Shown here piece by piece: positions 7,128 through 15,687 of a stretch of 64,000 nt of DNA. How positions within the stretch are numbered: the stretch's first letter is position 1; every line of letters begins with the position of its first letter. The position numbers and the translations under genes were made by a program. The notes under the pieces were generated by a model. The model did no database searches. It had not been told where the DNA came from and saw nothing but the letters and a program-made list of their open reading frames with translations. The DNA comes from Timaviella obliquedivisa GSE-PSE-MK23-08B. Lineage in GTDB: Bacteria > Cyanobacteriota > Cyanobacteriia > Elainellales > Elainellaceae. The stretch covers positions 1 through 64,000 of the forward strand of contig JAHHII010000009.1 in the NCBI GenBank assembly GCA_019358855.1, written 5' to 3'.

Positions 7128-8279
7128 CTAGGACTGCGATAGGATAACGGTTTTAGCGATCGCATCTTCTAAGCTATCCGTCATCGGAATTTTGCTTTTC
7201 GCCAGTAGTTCGGCAGCTTGCTCAAGGCGATCGCCAACTAGCCTCACGACAATGGGCGGCGTATTTTTGCGATTTCGTAAATAAAAGGTCATCCCCTCCG
7301 CCACCTGACGGCAAGAAATAACGCTCCCCAAAACATTAACCAGTACCGCCTTGACGGTTTTATCAGCAAGAATGAGGTCTAAGCCTTGCTGCAACCGTTC
7401 TTGTAGCGTCTCAGGCGGGCAGTTATAGCGATATTCACCGCCAATATCAACAAAGCTGGCGGTTTTACCCTTGGCGCTCTGAATCAGATCTAGCGTTGCC
7501 ATCATCAGACCCGCCCCATTACACAAAACGCCAATGTTCCCCTCTAGTTGAACCCGCTTGAGGTCAGAGGTTAATTTGGTTTTCCCATCTCCAGATAGGT
7601 TAGATGGAGCGGTATCAGGGATGGTGGCAATGAATGCCGCAATGTTCGATCGCCGTCCCAACGCCGCATCCTCCGCGACAACCCTACCATCTAGCGCCAT
7701 TAGCTCACCCGTTGTACTCACAGCAAGTGGATTAATTTCAATGAGATCGAGGTCTTGCTGAATAAATAGGTTGTACATCTTTTCTATGACCGAACTCACC
7801 GATTGAATTAACTCGCCTTCTAGCCCCATTTTCAACGCCAAGCGCCGAGCATAAAACGACGAGAATTCCTGATCAACCACAACCTGCTGCATATGCTCTA
7901 ACTTCGATTCCACATCAACCCCGCCCTGCCGTGACCCCAGCATCAGCGGACGACGGGTTGAGCTATCTAGCATAATTGCCAAATAAAACTCGCGATCGGG
8001 ATTGTATTTCGCTTCCGCTAGGAGTACTTCAGGATAGCACCCCATAATTGGCAGGTGGAAAATGGCTTGTGCTGCCGCCACCGCATCAATCGTATTTTCG
8101 ACAAATTTTATACCACCCGCCTTACTCCGCCCCCCTGTACGTACCTGTGACTTCAGTACAACCGGGTATGAAATTTTCAGCCCCTTCAAATCTCGGGGGT
8201 GGGCAATGCGCTGCGATGGCAATACCGGAATGCCCATCTGGTGGAATAAATCCTTTGCTTGATACTCTAACAAGTCCAT
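7128..8279 (-). CDS. sucC: Succinyl-CoA ligase, beta subunit (divergent)
   Basis: 383 aa. The ATP-grasp domain is N-terminal (VKSQVRTGGRSKAGGIKFV), with the Mg site LDLIEINPLAV, and the ligase flavodoxin-like domain starts at GNIGVLCNGAGLMMATLD. Two loops differ from the family norm. The usual DVGGGA reads DIGGEYRYNC, and the usual NIFGGIxRC reads NVLGSVISC, the loop whose helix faces the phosphohistidine. Pairing with sucD argues for a working enzyme. The start ATG is at 8279. The 343-bp upstream gap presumably holds its promoter. Confidence 0.9.
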   Translation of the reverse strand: MDLLEYQAKDLFHQMGIPVLPSQRIAHPRDLKGLKISYPVVLKSQVRTGGRSKAGGIKFVENTIDAVAAAQAIFHLPIMGCYPEVLLAEAKYNPDREFYLAIMLDSSTRRPLMLGSRQGGVDVESKLEHMQQVVVDQEFSSFYARRLALKMGLEGELIQSVSSVIEKMYNLFIQQDLDLIEINPLAVSTTGELMALDGRVVAEDAALGRRSNIAAFIATIPDTAPSNLSGDGKTKLTSDLKRVQLEGNIGVLCNGAGLMMATLDLIQSAKGKTASFVDIGGEYRYNCPPETLQERLQQGLDLILADKTVKAVLVNVLGSVISCRQVAEGMTFYLRNRKNTPPIVVRLVGDRLEQAAELLAKSKIPMTDSLEDAIAKTVILSQS

Positions 8280-8622
8280 AATTTTATATTGTCAAGGGAA
8301 ATAACCCTGAATTGAATAGACTAAAAGATACAGGTTAAGAGAAGGTCAAGAGATAATCTTTAAGCGTAGCTGTTATTTGAAATATTGATTGCAACAAAAG
8401 ATGCAGTCTATCGAAGATTGCTATGAGAGCGCTAACCTCGTAGGGTTGAGCTTTCATCTGCGCCATTTCCTACAGATCGTCTCAATGAGAGACAGAATCT
8501 CAGTTAGCCCAAAATCACGCTGCTCATTGCTAACCGATTGAGAGAGATTTTTTAGGGTAAATATAGAGAAGCGGAGCATTATTTGCCCGTCATTCCCAAT
8601 CACAGAATCATCGAGGTAGTCC
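8280..8622. promoter_or_regulatory. Divergent intergenic region between sucC and ald
   Basis: 343 bp without a convincing gene. It must hold the promoters of the divergent sucC and ald. I see one weak palindrome, GTCTCAATGAGAGAC (8479-8493), but no recognisable NtcA site, riboswitch or tRNA. The only open frames are short and lack ribosome sites. Confidence 0.4.
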
Positions 8623-9711
8623 ATGGAAATTGGTGTGCCAAAAGAAACCAAAGACCAAGAATTTCGGGTTGGGCTAAGTCCGACAAGTGTGCGATCGCTC
8701 TCGGATAGCGGACATACTGTAGCAGTCGAAACAGAAGCAGGCATTGGAGCGGGCTTCTCTGATGCCGACTATATTCAAGCAGGAGCCAAAATCGTTGCCG
8801 ATGCTCCTTCAGCTTGGAACCGAGATTTGGTAGTCAAGGTCAAAGAACCTTTGGCATCTGAGTACTCTTTACTTCAGAAGGAACAAATTTTATTTACTTA
8901 TCTTCATTTGGCAGCCAATCGGGATTTAACAGAACATTTAATGAATTCTGGGGTAACGGCGATCGCTTACGAAACAGTAGAGCTTCCAAACCGTAGCCTC
9001 CCCCTCCTTGCCCCCATGAGTATCATCGCTGGGCGGCTCTCGGTGCAATTTGGAGCGCGTTTCTTAGAGCGTCAGCAAGGGGGACGAGGGGTGCTGTTAG
9101 GCGGCGTACCTGGGGTAAGACCTGGAAAGGTCGTGATTTTGGGCGGCGGCGTAGTGGGCACCGAAGCTGCAAAAATGGCGGTGGGTCTAGGTGCACAAGT
9201 CCAAATTGTTGATATTAGCGTAGAGCGCTTGGATTACTTAGAAACGCTGTTTGGCTCACGAGTTGAGCTACTTTACAGCAGTACCTTACAAATTGAGGCG
9301 ATCGTCCCAGAAGCCGACCTTTTAATTGGGGCAGTTCTCGTTCCCGGTCGCAAAGCGCCTACCCTCGTCCCTCGTGCCCTCGTCGAAACAATGCGTCCTG
9401 GCTCCGTGCTGGTAGATGTTGCCGTGGATCAGGGCGGCTGCATTGAAACGCTACGTCCCACCTCCCATACCCAACCCACCTATATCGAAGCCGGAGTCGT
9501 TCACTATGGCGTACCTAATATGCCTGGAGCCGTACCCTGGACAGCGACCCAAGCTCTTAACAACAGCACTTTTCCCTATGTTCAAAGACTTGCAAATCAA
9601 GGTTTAACTGCATTAATATCAAGCGAAGCTTTAGGAAAAGGCTTAACTATCCAAGACCACAAAATTGTTCATCCGACGATCCGTGAAGTGTTTACAGACT
9701 TGGCAAACTAG
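8623..9711 (+). CDS. ald: Alanine dehydrogenase
   Basis: 362 aa. It starts [20 protein letters not shown], the family signature, with the substrate-binding Arg and catalytic Lys in the N-terminal domain (VVKVKEPL). His is in LHLAANRD. The Rossmann NAD motif [21 protein letters not shown] is around residues 171-191, followed by the acidic residue in VDIS. It oxidatively deaminates alanine to pyruvate and ammonia with NAD+, or the reverse, as a cytosolic hexamer. It is monocistronic, with its own upstream region. Confidence 0.95.
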   Translation: MEIGVPKETKDQEFRVGLSPTSVRSLSDSGHTVAVETEAGIGAGFSDADYIQAGAKIVADAPSAWNRDLVVKVKEPLASEYSLLQKEQILFTYLHLAANRDLTEHLMNSGVTAIAYETVELPNRSLPLLAPMSIIAGRLSVQFGARFLERQQGGRGVLLGGVPGVRPGKVVILGGGVVGTEAAKMAVGLGAQVQIVDISVERLDYLETLFGSRVELLYSSTLQIEAIVPEADLLIGAVLVPGRKAPTLVPRALVETMRPGSVLVDVAVDQGGCIETLRPTSHTQPTYIEAGVVHYGVPNMPGAVPWTATQALNNSTFPYVQRLANQGLTALISSEALGKGLTIQDHKIVHPTIREVFTDLAN

Positions 9712-9858
9712 ATGTTTTGTATTGCTTGTTACAGTTAAGAAATATAAGAATGCCTACGCGAAAGCTTTGATATTTCTTTACCATTATGTAGATAGTTCCA
9801 AGGCAGTGAAGATTCAAGGCAATCAGCTTCAAACTAACGATTTTACGGAGACTAAGCC

Positions 9859-10056
9859 ATGGCAGACCAAACTTCGGCTTCAATTCCTACCACTCCCCAA
9901 GAGCTAGAACAGGCACTTCAGCGCTATCGAAACAGTGACCTCAGCGACTTTAACAATAGTGAGTTGTTCAATCAATGGCTTGCAATTCGGACGGCAGCGC
10001 TGGAACAAAAAATCCCTGATGTTGAAGATCAAGTTCCTGGGGAAGATAGCTATTAA
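9859..10056 (+). CDS. Small hypothetical protein, 65 aa
   Basis: 65 aa, acidic, soluble, predicted helical, starting MADQTSASIPTTPQELEQAL. A CGGAG Shine-Dalgarno-like element lies 11 bp before the ATG, and a clear intrinsic terminator follows 44 bp after the stop, so this looks like a real single-gene unit. The family is not recognised. No cysteines, signal peptide or membrane segment are present. Confidence 0.6.
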   Translation: MADQTSASIPTTPQELEQALQRYRNSDLSDFNNSELFNQWLAIRTAALEQKIPDVEDQVPGEDSY

Positions 10057-10099
10057 AGGCAGGCGTTACAAGTATCAATGTATTAAACATCAAAAAACC

Positions 10100-10132
10100 A
10101 AAAGAGGCACGGTCGCTGATCATGCCTCTTTT
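10100..10132 (+). terminator. Intrinsic terminator
   Basis: Stem AAAAGAGGCA (10100-10109) and TGCCTCTTTT (10123-10132), 13-nt loop, followed by a T-rich tail. It ends the small gene at 9859-10056 and may serve both strands, since the gene at 10167-11258 converges on it. Confidence 0.8.
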
Positions 10133-10166
10133 AGTTTTGAAGAGAAATTACATTAGGGAAAAGCCC

Positions 10167-11258
10167 CTAATTATCGATAAAGTCGCTCCGTACCCATCCC
10201 GATGCACCCGATTCAAACTCTACCTGGTACCAAGTTTGCCCATCATCACCTTGTTGGCTATCAGTAATTTGAATACGATCGCCACCATAGGCAACGTCTT
10301 GCACTTCTGCATCAGTTCCTGCCCCCGATCGAACATTAATTGGCGAGTCAGGATCATTGCTAGTAATCGTTGCCGTGCGTTCACTGGAGGCATTTGTAGA
10401 ACGGGTTGTCGCCGTTGAGCCAGTCGATGGAGTAGAAGCCGCCGTTGTTGAAGAACTAGAAGTTGAAGCGGGCGCAGAGGCGATTGTAGTCGATGCTGCG
10501 TCGGTCGTAGATGAGGTTGTGGACGAAGTTGTATCTCTAGCAGCAGTGCGGGTAGGGTTGGCGCTGGCTGTACTTGTAGTAATCAAGTCACTGCGTACCC
10601 AACCCGATGACCCAGAATCCAACTCAACTTTGTACCAAGTGTAACCATCAGTGCCCTGGGTTTTAGAAGCAACTTTAATAGCATCACCTGAATACGCGAC
10701 TTCCAGTACCGAAGCATCAGTACTGGCGCTTTGACGAATATTGATAGGCGAACCCGTTTCAGCAGAAGCAAGCGTAGCAGTTTTGCCTGTTGTCAATTCC
10801 TCTGAGCTAGGGCTGTTAGCTTGGCTACTGCCCGGCTTAGCTCCAGGTGAACTTCCCACTACATCTACCTCGCCCCCAACCGCTGCGGCAAACTTCTTCG
10901 CCTTCTCATAGCTGGTGAAGCTTGCAACTTGAACGGTGGGCGCACCCGTTTTGCTGCGTACTTCGCTAATAGCGTTGCCACAATATTGGCTGCGAATTGC
11001 AGTCAGTTCCGCCCCATCAATAAAGACCGGGTACCAGTTCTCACTCGGCGTTGAAGCTTCCTCACCGCAAGTTGCCTGAGGGAACGTTAACGCTCCATCT
11101 GCCTTCTTTTCCTCGGTTGCTCCTGTCGTCTTAGCAGGTGCTTTTGCTGAAGGCTGAGTCATCGAGCTACAAGCTGCCAGCAGCATTATCCCTAAAGCAG
11201 CGGGAAGCAGAAGCTTTGTGGCAAGCCGTGGACGGGTGTGCGAATTTCTAGTTGCCAT
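10167..11258 (-). CDS. Lipoprotein with a SPOR-like segment and two bacterial SH3 domains
   Basis: 363 aa. A basic N-terminus, hydrophobic stretch and LLAAC lipobox (Cys about residue 30) indicate a lipid-anchored envelope protein. Residues 60-130 contain WYPVFIDG and PTVQVASFTSYEKAKKFAA, resembling a SPOR-type peptidoglycan-binding segment. Two SH3b domains follow (about 165-228 and 298-362), each starting SPIN(I/V)R and ending SGWVRSD. They are joined by a Ser/Thr/Ala-rich linker of about 65 residues. SH3b repeats usually bind peptidoglycan or peptides. The protein is probably a cell-wall-associated scaffold; no enzymatic domain is visible. Confidence 0.82.
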   Translation of the reverse strand: MATRNSHTRPRLATKLLLPAALGIMLLAACSSMTQPSAKAPAKTTGATEEKKADGALTFPQATCGEEASTPSENWYPVFIDGAELTAIRSQYCGNAISEVRSKTGAPTVQVASFTSYEKAKKFAAAVGGEVDVVGSSPGAKPGSSQANSPSSEELTTGKTATLASAETGSPINIRQSASTDASVLEVAYSGDAIKVASKTQGTDGYTWYKVELDSGSSGWVRSDLITTSTASANPTRTAARDTTSSTTSSTTDAASTTIASAPASTSSSSTTAASTPSTGSTATTRSTNASSERTATITSNDPDSPINVRSGAGTDAEVQDVAYGGDRIQITDSQQGDDGQTWYQVEFESGASGWVRSDFIDN

Positions 11259-11363
11259 AGGGATTGTCTCTGTCAGCGAATAAAAAAGTGAGGATACTAT
11301 CAGCTAAACGTCAGGATAAGGATAGAACATGTTTTCAGATTTGGATCTGCAATTTCAAAACAA

Positions 11364-12278
11364 ATGAAAAAACTTTTAGTTACTGGTGCCAGCGGATTCT
11401 TGGGCTGGCATCTTTGTCGGCTTGCCCAAGCAATCGGGCAGGTTTATGGCATCTATCATCATCAGGCGATCGCGGCGAAATACCCGCAAGGGGTCGCCTC
11501 AAGTCATCCGCAAGAGGCTGCCCTCCCCCAAATCCTATCCATCCCACTCGATCTAACTGACCTCACGGCACTCAAAACCCAATTTCAAATTCTCAAGCCC
11601 GATGCGGTCATCCACACCGCAGCCATCTCAAGTCCTAACGCTTGCCAAGAAAATCCCATCCCATCCTCCGCTGTTAACGTCCACGCCTCATGGCACCTCG
11701 CAGAACTTAGCGCTGCTGCCCAAATTCCTTACCTGTTTACTTCCTCAGAACAAGTTTTCAACGGCTTAAACCCGCCCTACCGTGAAACCGATCGCGTCTG
11801 TCCCATCAACCATTATGGCGAACAAAAAGTTGCTGCCGAAGTTGGCATTTTAGAACGACACCCCGCCGCCACCATCTGTCGAATGCCGCTGATGTATGGA
11901 GTTGCCCCCCGTCCTAGCTTCATCCAGCCCTTTATCGAAGCCCTTAAGTCAGGACAGCCGCTTAACTTATTCACTGACGAAATTCGCAACCCAGTCAGCG
12001 GCACAGCCGCCGCACAAGGCATTTTAATGGCATTAGAAAAACAGGTCACAGGCTATTTGCACTTGGGCGGCAAGGAGCAGCTATCACGCTATGAAATGGG
12101 GCTGCTGTTAGCAGATATTTTGCAGATTGAAAGCCCAAAATTAAACGCTTGCCGTCAAGCCGATGTAAAAATGTCTGCGCCTCGTCCTCCCAATGCTTCG
12201 TTGGATAGTTCCGTAGCATATAGCTTGGGATATGCGCCGCGATCGATGCGAGAAGAGTTGAGGGAGTTACTAAATTAA
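11364..12278 (+). CDS. SDR/RmlD-like NAD(P)-dependent sugar reductase or epimerase
   Basis: 304 aa. The Rossmann motif VTGASGFLG (residues 5-13) is followed by the SSEQVF segment and the YGEQK catalytic Tyr-x3-Lys (near residue 151). Together with AAEVGILE and a substrate-binding C-terminal half, this places it with dTDP-4-dehydrorhamnose reductases and extended SDRs. The likely role is nucleotide-sugar reduction for surface polysaccharide. No other rhamnose genes are adjacent, so the exact substrate is open. The start is an ATG at 11364; no strong Shine-Dalgarno is visible. Confidence 0.82.
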   Translation: MKKLLVTGASGFLGWHLCRLAQAIGQVYGIYHHQAIAAKYPQGVASSHPQEAALPQILSIPLDLTDLTALKTQFQILKPDAVIHTAAISSPNACQENPIPSSAVNVHASWHLAELSAAAQIPYLFTSSEQVFNGLNPPYRETDRVCPINHYGEQKVAAEVGILERHPAATICRMPLMYGVAPRPSFIQPFIEALKSGQPLNLFTDEIRNPVSGTAAAQGILMALEKQVTGYLHLGGKEQLSRYEMGLLLADILQIESPKLNACRQADVKMSAPRPPNASLDSSVAYSLGYAPRSMREELRELLN

Positions 12279-12287
12279 AGGAACTCC

Positions 12288-12764
12288 TTAATTGTTCTCT
12301 GCCTGCTTCTGGTTCAGTTCTTGACACTTTGCCTCTGCTGCCTTGAAAGCTGCCTGATACTCTTTGCCACCTAGCATCACATTGCCGTAATACTCATAGG
12401 GCGATGAGCCATAAGTCGGCAGCGGGTCGTCTTCTGGATAGTCTTCCCTTGCCTCTTCCACGATCGCCTTCAATTTTTTCACGCTCAAACTCTGCGCTGC
12501 AAAGTAATGTAGCCCCTCAGGCTTTTGCTTCAGGTACGGCAAAGAAGGATCCAGAACTTCGTCTTGACTCTCAATCCAAGCATGTTCTAAGGGCTTGTAG
12601 GGCTGCCCCGCAAAAACTAGGAAACCCTGAACATAGGTTGCTCCTTCGGTTGCCAGAGCAGCACGATAGGCATTGTCAAACGGGGTTTTTGCCTTACTTT
12701 TTACACTTTGGGCAAGGGCAAGAGAAAGGGCTTCATTGAGAAGCTTTGGCAGAGGCTGTGTCAT
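12288..12764 (-). CDS. Hypothetical protein, 158 aa
   Basis: 158 aa, soluble, no signal peptide. The middle contains YVQGFLVFAGQPYKPLEHAW followed by VLDPSLPYL, reading like a small globular domain that might bind a ligand. The C-terminal part (about 90-158) is charged and helical. It ends 9 bp from the convergent reductase gene. The family was not recognised and no function is claimed. Confidence 0.7.
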   Translation of the reverse strand: MTQPLPKLLNEALSLALAQSVKSKAKTPFDNAYRAALATEGATYVQGFLVFAGQPYKPLEHAWIESQDEVLDPSLPYLKQKPEGLHYFAAQSLSVKKLKAIVEEAREDYPEDDPLPTYGSSPYEYYGNVMLGGKEYQAAFKAAEAKCQELNQKQAENN

Positions 12765-12915
12765 GGAAAGCCGAGGCTGAAAATCATCCCATCTACTATA
12801 ACAATCCTCGTACCCTTCTAAAGCCGAACAAGGGCGATCAACGAAGGCGATCGCTGATGCGTTATTTAGAGATAGGGCGATCGATCGCTTATTCTCCTAA
12901 CCCTAATTTTCATCC

Positions 12916-13806
12916 ATGCGCCGAGACTCAATTTTCTACAAAATTTTTCAACAGACCCCAGCCTCTCTGTTTGAGCTACTGCCCAACCCACCCATTAATG
13001 CCCAAGACTATCGTTTCGATTCAGTCGCGGTTAAAGAGCCAAAATTTGAGATTGATGGAGTATTTCTACCGCCTAACACAGGAACACCAGGCGTAGTTTA
13101 TTTCTGCGAAGTGCAGTTTCAAAAAGATGAACAACTCTATGAACGAGTATTCGGCGAGTCATTTTTATATTTTTATCGCAATCGGGCACGTTATTGTGAC
13201 TGGCAAGCCGTTGTGATTTATCCATCTCGCAGTCTAGAGCAAAGTGAGTTGCATCCCTATCGGGCACTATTGAGCAGCGAGCAAGTGCATCGCATCTATC
13301 TAAATGAATTAGGAGCCATTCGTCATCTGCCCATTGGTATAGCCTTAATGATACTGACAACGTTGAATCGCCAACAAACTCCTATTGAAGCACGACACCT
13401 CCTGACTAGAACAGAACAGGAAACAACAACTGAAGCCGAGAGCCGCGCCATAATAGAGGTAGTGACAACGATTATGGTTTATCAGTTTTCCGAGTTAAGC
13501 CGAGTTGAGGTAGAAGCAATGCTAAATATGCGATTAGAGGAAACGCGGGTTTACCAAGAAGCCAAGAATGAGGGCAGAGAAGAGGGCAGAGAACAAGGCA
13601 GAGAACAAGGCAGAGAAGAAGGGCGACTAGTAGAGGCTGCAAATTTGGTTTTGCGACTGTTGACCCGTCGATTAGGACAAAAGTTATCGCCAGAGATGAA
13701 AACCACGATCGCCGCATTACCCTTGCCACTGCTTGAGGAACTCATCGAAGCAGTACTCGATTTTGGCACCCTAGCAGACCTAGAGACTTGGCTGACAGAG
13801 CATTAA
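12916..13806 (+). CDS. DUF2887/Rpn-type PD-(D/E)XK nuclease-like protein
   Basis: 296 aa. The N-terminal MRRDSIFYKIFQQTPASLFELL and the KFEIDGVFLPP-VVYFCEVQFQKDE segments (about 35-75) fit DUF2887 proteins of the Rpn/PD-(D/E)XK group: Asp in EIDGVF and the E-x-Q element in CEVQFQK form the predicted active site. Residues 219-236 are a low-complexity EGREEGREQGREQGREEG stretch, typical of this family before a helical C-terminus. Members are often annotated as recombination-promoting nucleases or putative transposases; the in vivo role is unclear. The start is the ATG at 12916. Confidence 0.78.
   Translation: MRRDSIFYKIFQQTPASLFELLPNPPINAQDYRFDSVAVKEPKFEIDGVFLPPNTGTPGVVYFCEVQFQKDEQLYERVFGESFLYFYRNRARYCDWQAVVIYPSRSLEQSELHPYRALLSSEQVHRIYLNELGAIRHLPIGIALMILTTLNRQQTPIEARHLLTRTEQETTTEAESRAIIEVVTTIMVYQFSELSRVEVEAMLNMRLEETRVYQEAKNEGREEGREQGREQGREEGRLVEAANLVLRLLTRRLGQKLSPEMKTTIAALPLPLLEELIEAVLDFGTLADLETWLTEH
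13570..13626 (+). repeat. 12-bp coding tandem repeat (about 4.75 units)
   Basis: Units GAGGGCAGAGAA, GAGGGCAGAGAA, CAAGGCAGAGAA, CAAGGCAGAGAA and a partial fifth encode repeated EGRE/QGRE. The length is a multiple of three, so slippage would alter spacer length without breaking frame. Confidence 0.85.
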
Positions 13807-14046
13807 CAGGACGATACATCAGATCTATTAAGTCGTAGTCTTTGAGATTAACCAATCGTTGAACAGACTTCTCAAATCATCAACGTACCTCTGCACAACT
13901 CGATAAATAGACGTTCTGCTGATTCAGAAGATTCATCTTAGCTGAAGGCAGTTGTTTCTAGCCTTATGGGAATACTATGAATAGGATTTTACTTTCTAGA
14001 TTAGCTAGCAAGCTGACCGTTAGGGCGAGTGGGGCAATAGATCGGC

Positions 14047-14418
14047 ATGAGCAAAGTTCTAATTGTTGATGATAGTCACACCTTACGGCAAATGATTGCT
14101 GAGATTTTGCAGAGCAATGGGCTAGTGGTCATTGAGGCTATCAATGGTGTGGAGGCGAAGGGGAAAATTCAAACCGAAGCGCCCGATTTGGTCATTACTG
14201 ACTTGATCATGCCGCTGATGAATGGCTATGAGTTATGTCGATGGATCAAAACCGACCCCAGTACTCAGAGCATTCCAGTGCTCATGTGTTCGACCAAAAG
14301 CGAGGAGTTCGATCGCTACTGGGGCATGAAGCAGGGAGCCGATGCCTACATGACTAAGCCGTTTCATCCTCAGGATTTGGTTAAGGCTGTCAAGCAGTTG
14401 CTAAAGACGAGAGGCTAG
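14047..14418 (+). CDS. Single-domain response regulator (CheY/PilH-like)
   Basis: 123 aa, only a receiver domain. The acidic pocket is DD (residues 8-9), the phosphoacceptor is Asp52 in ITDLIMP, followed by the switch Thr/Ser in MCSTK and Lys104 in TKPF. The MCSTKSEEFDRYWGMKQGADAY segment resembles cyanobacterial PilH/PixH/TaxY-type regulators of pilus motility and phototaxis. No kinase is adjacent, so its partner cannot be assigned. It has 240 bp of upstream non-coding sequence. Confidence 0.85.
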   Translation: MSKVLIVDDSHTLRQMIAEILQSNGLVVIEAINGVEAKGKIQTEAPDLVITDLIMPLMNGYELCRWIKTDPSTQSIPVLMCSTKSEEFDRYWGMKQGADAYMTKPFHPQDLVKAVKQLLKTRG

Positions 14419-14450
14419 TTGCCGTTCTAATCTTTTACGGCAATACATTC

Positions 14451-14843
14451 CTAATCTTTCACAGCGATACATTCAATTTCAACCTGCACATCTTTTGGCA
14501 AGCGCGAAACTTCAACACAGGCACGGGCAGGAGCCGTCGCTTCGTCAAAGTATTTAGCGTACACGGCGTTCATTGCCGCAAAGTCATTCATATTGACTAA
14601 AAACACTGAGGTTTTGACCACGTCTGCCAGGGTTACTCCAGCGGCAGCGAGGATGGCTTTGAGGTTAGCGATCGCTTGCTCGGTTTGTTGTACCACATCT
14701 CCTTCCCCCACCACTTCTCCAGTTACAGGATCAAGGGCAATTTGCCCCGCCACAAAAATCAAAGTTCCAGTTGCGGCGATCGCCTGATTGTAGGGCCCTA
14801 CAGGAGCAGGAGCTTGGTCGGTCTGAATAATTTCGCGGGTCAT
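14451..14843 (-). CDS. ridA: RidA family reactive enamine/imine deaminase
   Basis: 130 aa from the ATG at 14843, the usual RidA length. This start ([20 protein letters not shown]) is supported by the ATGA overlap with the upstream NUDIX gene stop; a longer frame to 14918 is an artefact. Conserved features are [19 protein letters not shown] and the [13 protein letters not shown] loop with the substrate-binding Arg. It hydrolyses 2-aminoacrylate and related enamines made by PLP enzymes, as a cytosolic trimer. It is co-transcribed with the NUDIX hydrolase. Confidence 0.9.
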   Translation of the reverse strand: MTREIIQTDQAPAPVGPYNQAIAATGTLIFVAGQIALDPVTGEVVGEGDVVQQTEQAIANLKAILAAAGVTLADVVKTSVFLVNMNDFAAMNAVYAKYFDEATAPARACVEVSRLPKDVQVEIECIAVKD

Positions 14844-15274
14844 ACGTAAAGCCTGGGTCGAAAACCATATCGCCGATAGTAGCAGTAATCCTGCAAGATG
14901 CGATCGTGATCGAAGCAAAGATTAGAAGGCAGTTGCCAAAGGTCGAAAATTCCTAGATTTTTGGCATCGTCTCCAGCTTTTGGTTCTCCTTGAGCGATCG
15001 CAATCAACACAATACTGAGGGTATGCTGCCGGGGATCACGGGCAGGATCAGAATAAACCTGAAACTGCTCGACCAATTGAACCCCTAGCCCAACTTCTTC
15101 CTGGGCTTCGCGTTTTGCTGCAACTTCGACTGATTCGCCATAGTCGATAAAGCCTCCAGGTAACGCCCAGCCATAGGGGACGTTAAGGCGCTCGATTAAG
15201 ACAATGGGGCAATGGGGGCGATCGCTAAGTTCAATAATGATATCAACCGTAGGAACAGGATTCTTATAGGTCAT
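14840..15274 (-). CDS. NUDIX hydrolase
   Basis: 144 aa. The Nudix box starts at [18 protein letters not shown] and continues QEEVGL, matching GX5EX7REUXEEXGU, so metal-dependent hydrolysis of a nucleoside diphosphate derivative is expected. The substrate cannot be told from sequence; ADP-ribose or a damaged nucleotide are possibilities. Its stop overlaps the ridA start by 4 bp (ATGA, 14840-14843), so the two form a coupled operon. It begins with an ATG at 15274. Confidence 0.9.
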   Translation of the reverse strand: MTYKNPVPTVDIIIELSDRPHCPIVLIERLNVPYGWALPGGFIDYGESVEVAAKREAQEEVGLGVQLVEQFQVYSDPARDPRQHTLSIVLIAIAQGEPKAGDDAKNLGIFDLWQLPSNLCFDHDRILQDYCYYRRYGFRPRLYV

Positions 15275-15687
15275 CGGTTAAGCCTGAATCGTCAGATCTA
15301 AGATAGAGATGAGAGAGATGAGATAAAGAAATGTCTGGACTCTTGCCAAAAACTATCCGCACCACAGCAGGGGAGCGATCGCCCTTTCATTCAACAATGC
15401 TGCCAATAGCTAGGCTACGAATGATTTAGCTAGGCTACGAATGATTGCGTCGAACCTAAACGTAACCCTAAAATTCAAACCGGAAGATAGACAACAAAAA
15501 GTACTAAAACTGGTTAACTCATGAATATCTGAAGTGCCTGAAGTGATTAATTAGAGCAGAATCAAGACGACAATTGCCTGGCTCTGGCGATCGCAGATCC
15601 AACGTGTCGCTTCCACTTGGAACTTTCAGATCATGATACAGTCAAATGTTGGAAAAACAATTTTTGCCTCTCTAATCTCTAACCCGT
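15275..15687. promoter_or_regulatory. Divergent intergenic region with a 20-bp tandem duplication
   Basis: 413 bp between the NUDIX operon and malQ, expected to hold both promoters. It has one exact 20-bp tandem duplication (15407-15446) and otherwise no gene, tRNA or known riboswitch that I can recognise. Confidence 0.5.
15407..15446. repeat. Exact 20-bp tandem duplication
   Basis: TAGCTAGGCTACGAATGATT occurs at 15407-15426 and again, identically, at 15427-15446. It is non-coding and sits between the NUDIX gene and malQ. Confidence 0.95.

Noticed and set aside
14844-14918. N-terminal extension of RidA with a signal-peptide look (LLLLSAIWF)
   Set aside because: The hydrophobic stretch is translated from the NUDIX coding region in another frame. 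The ATGA overlap fixes the start at 14843.
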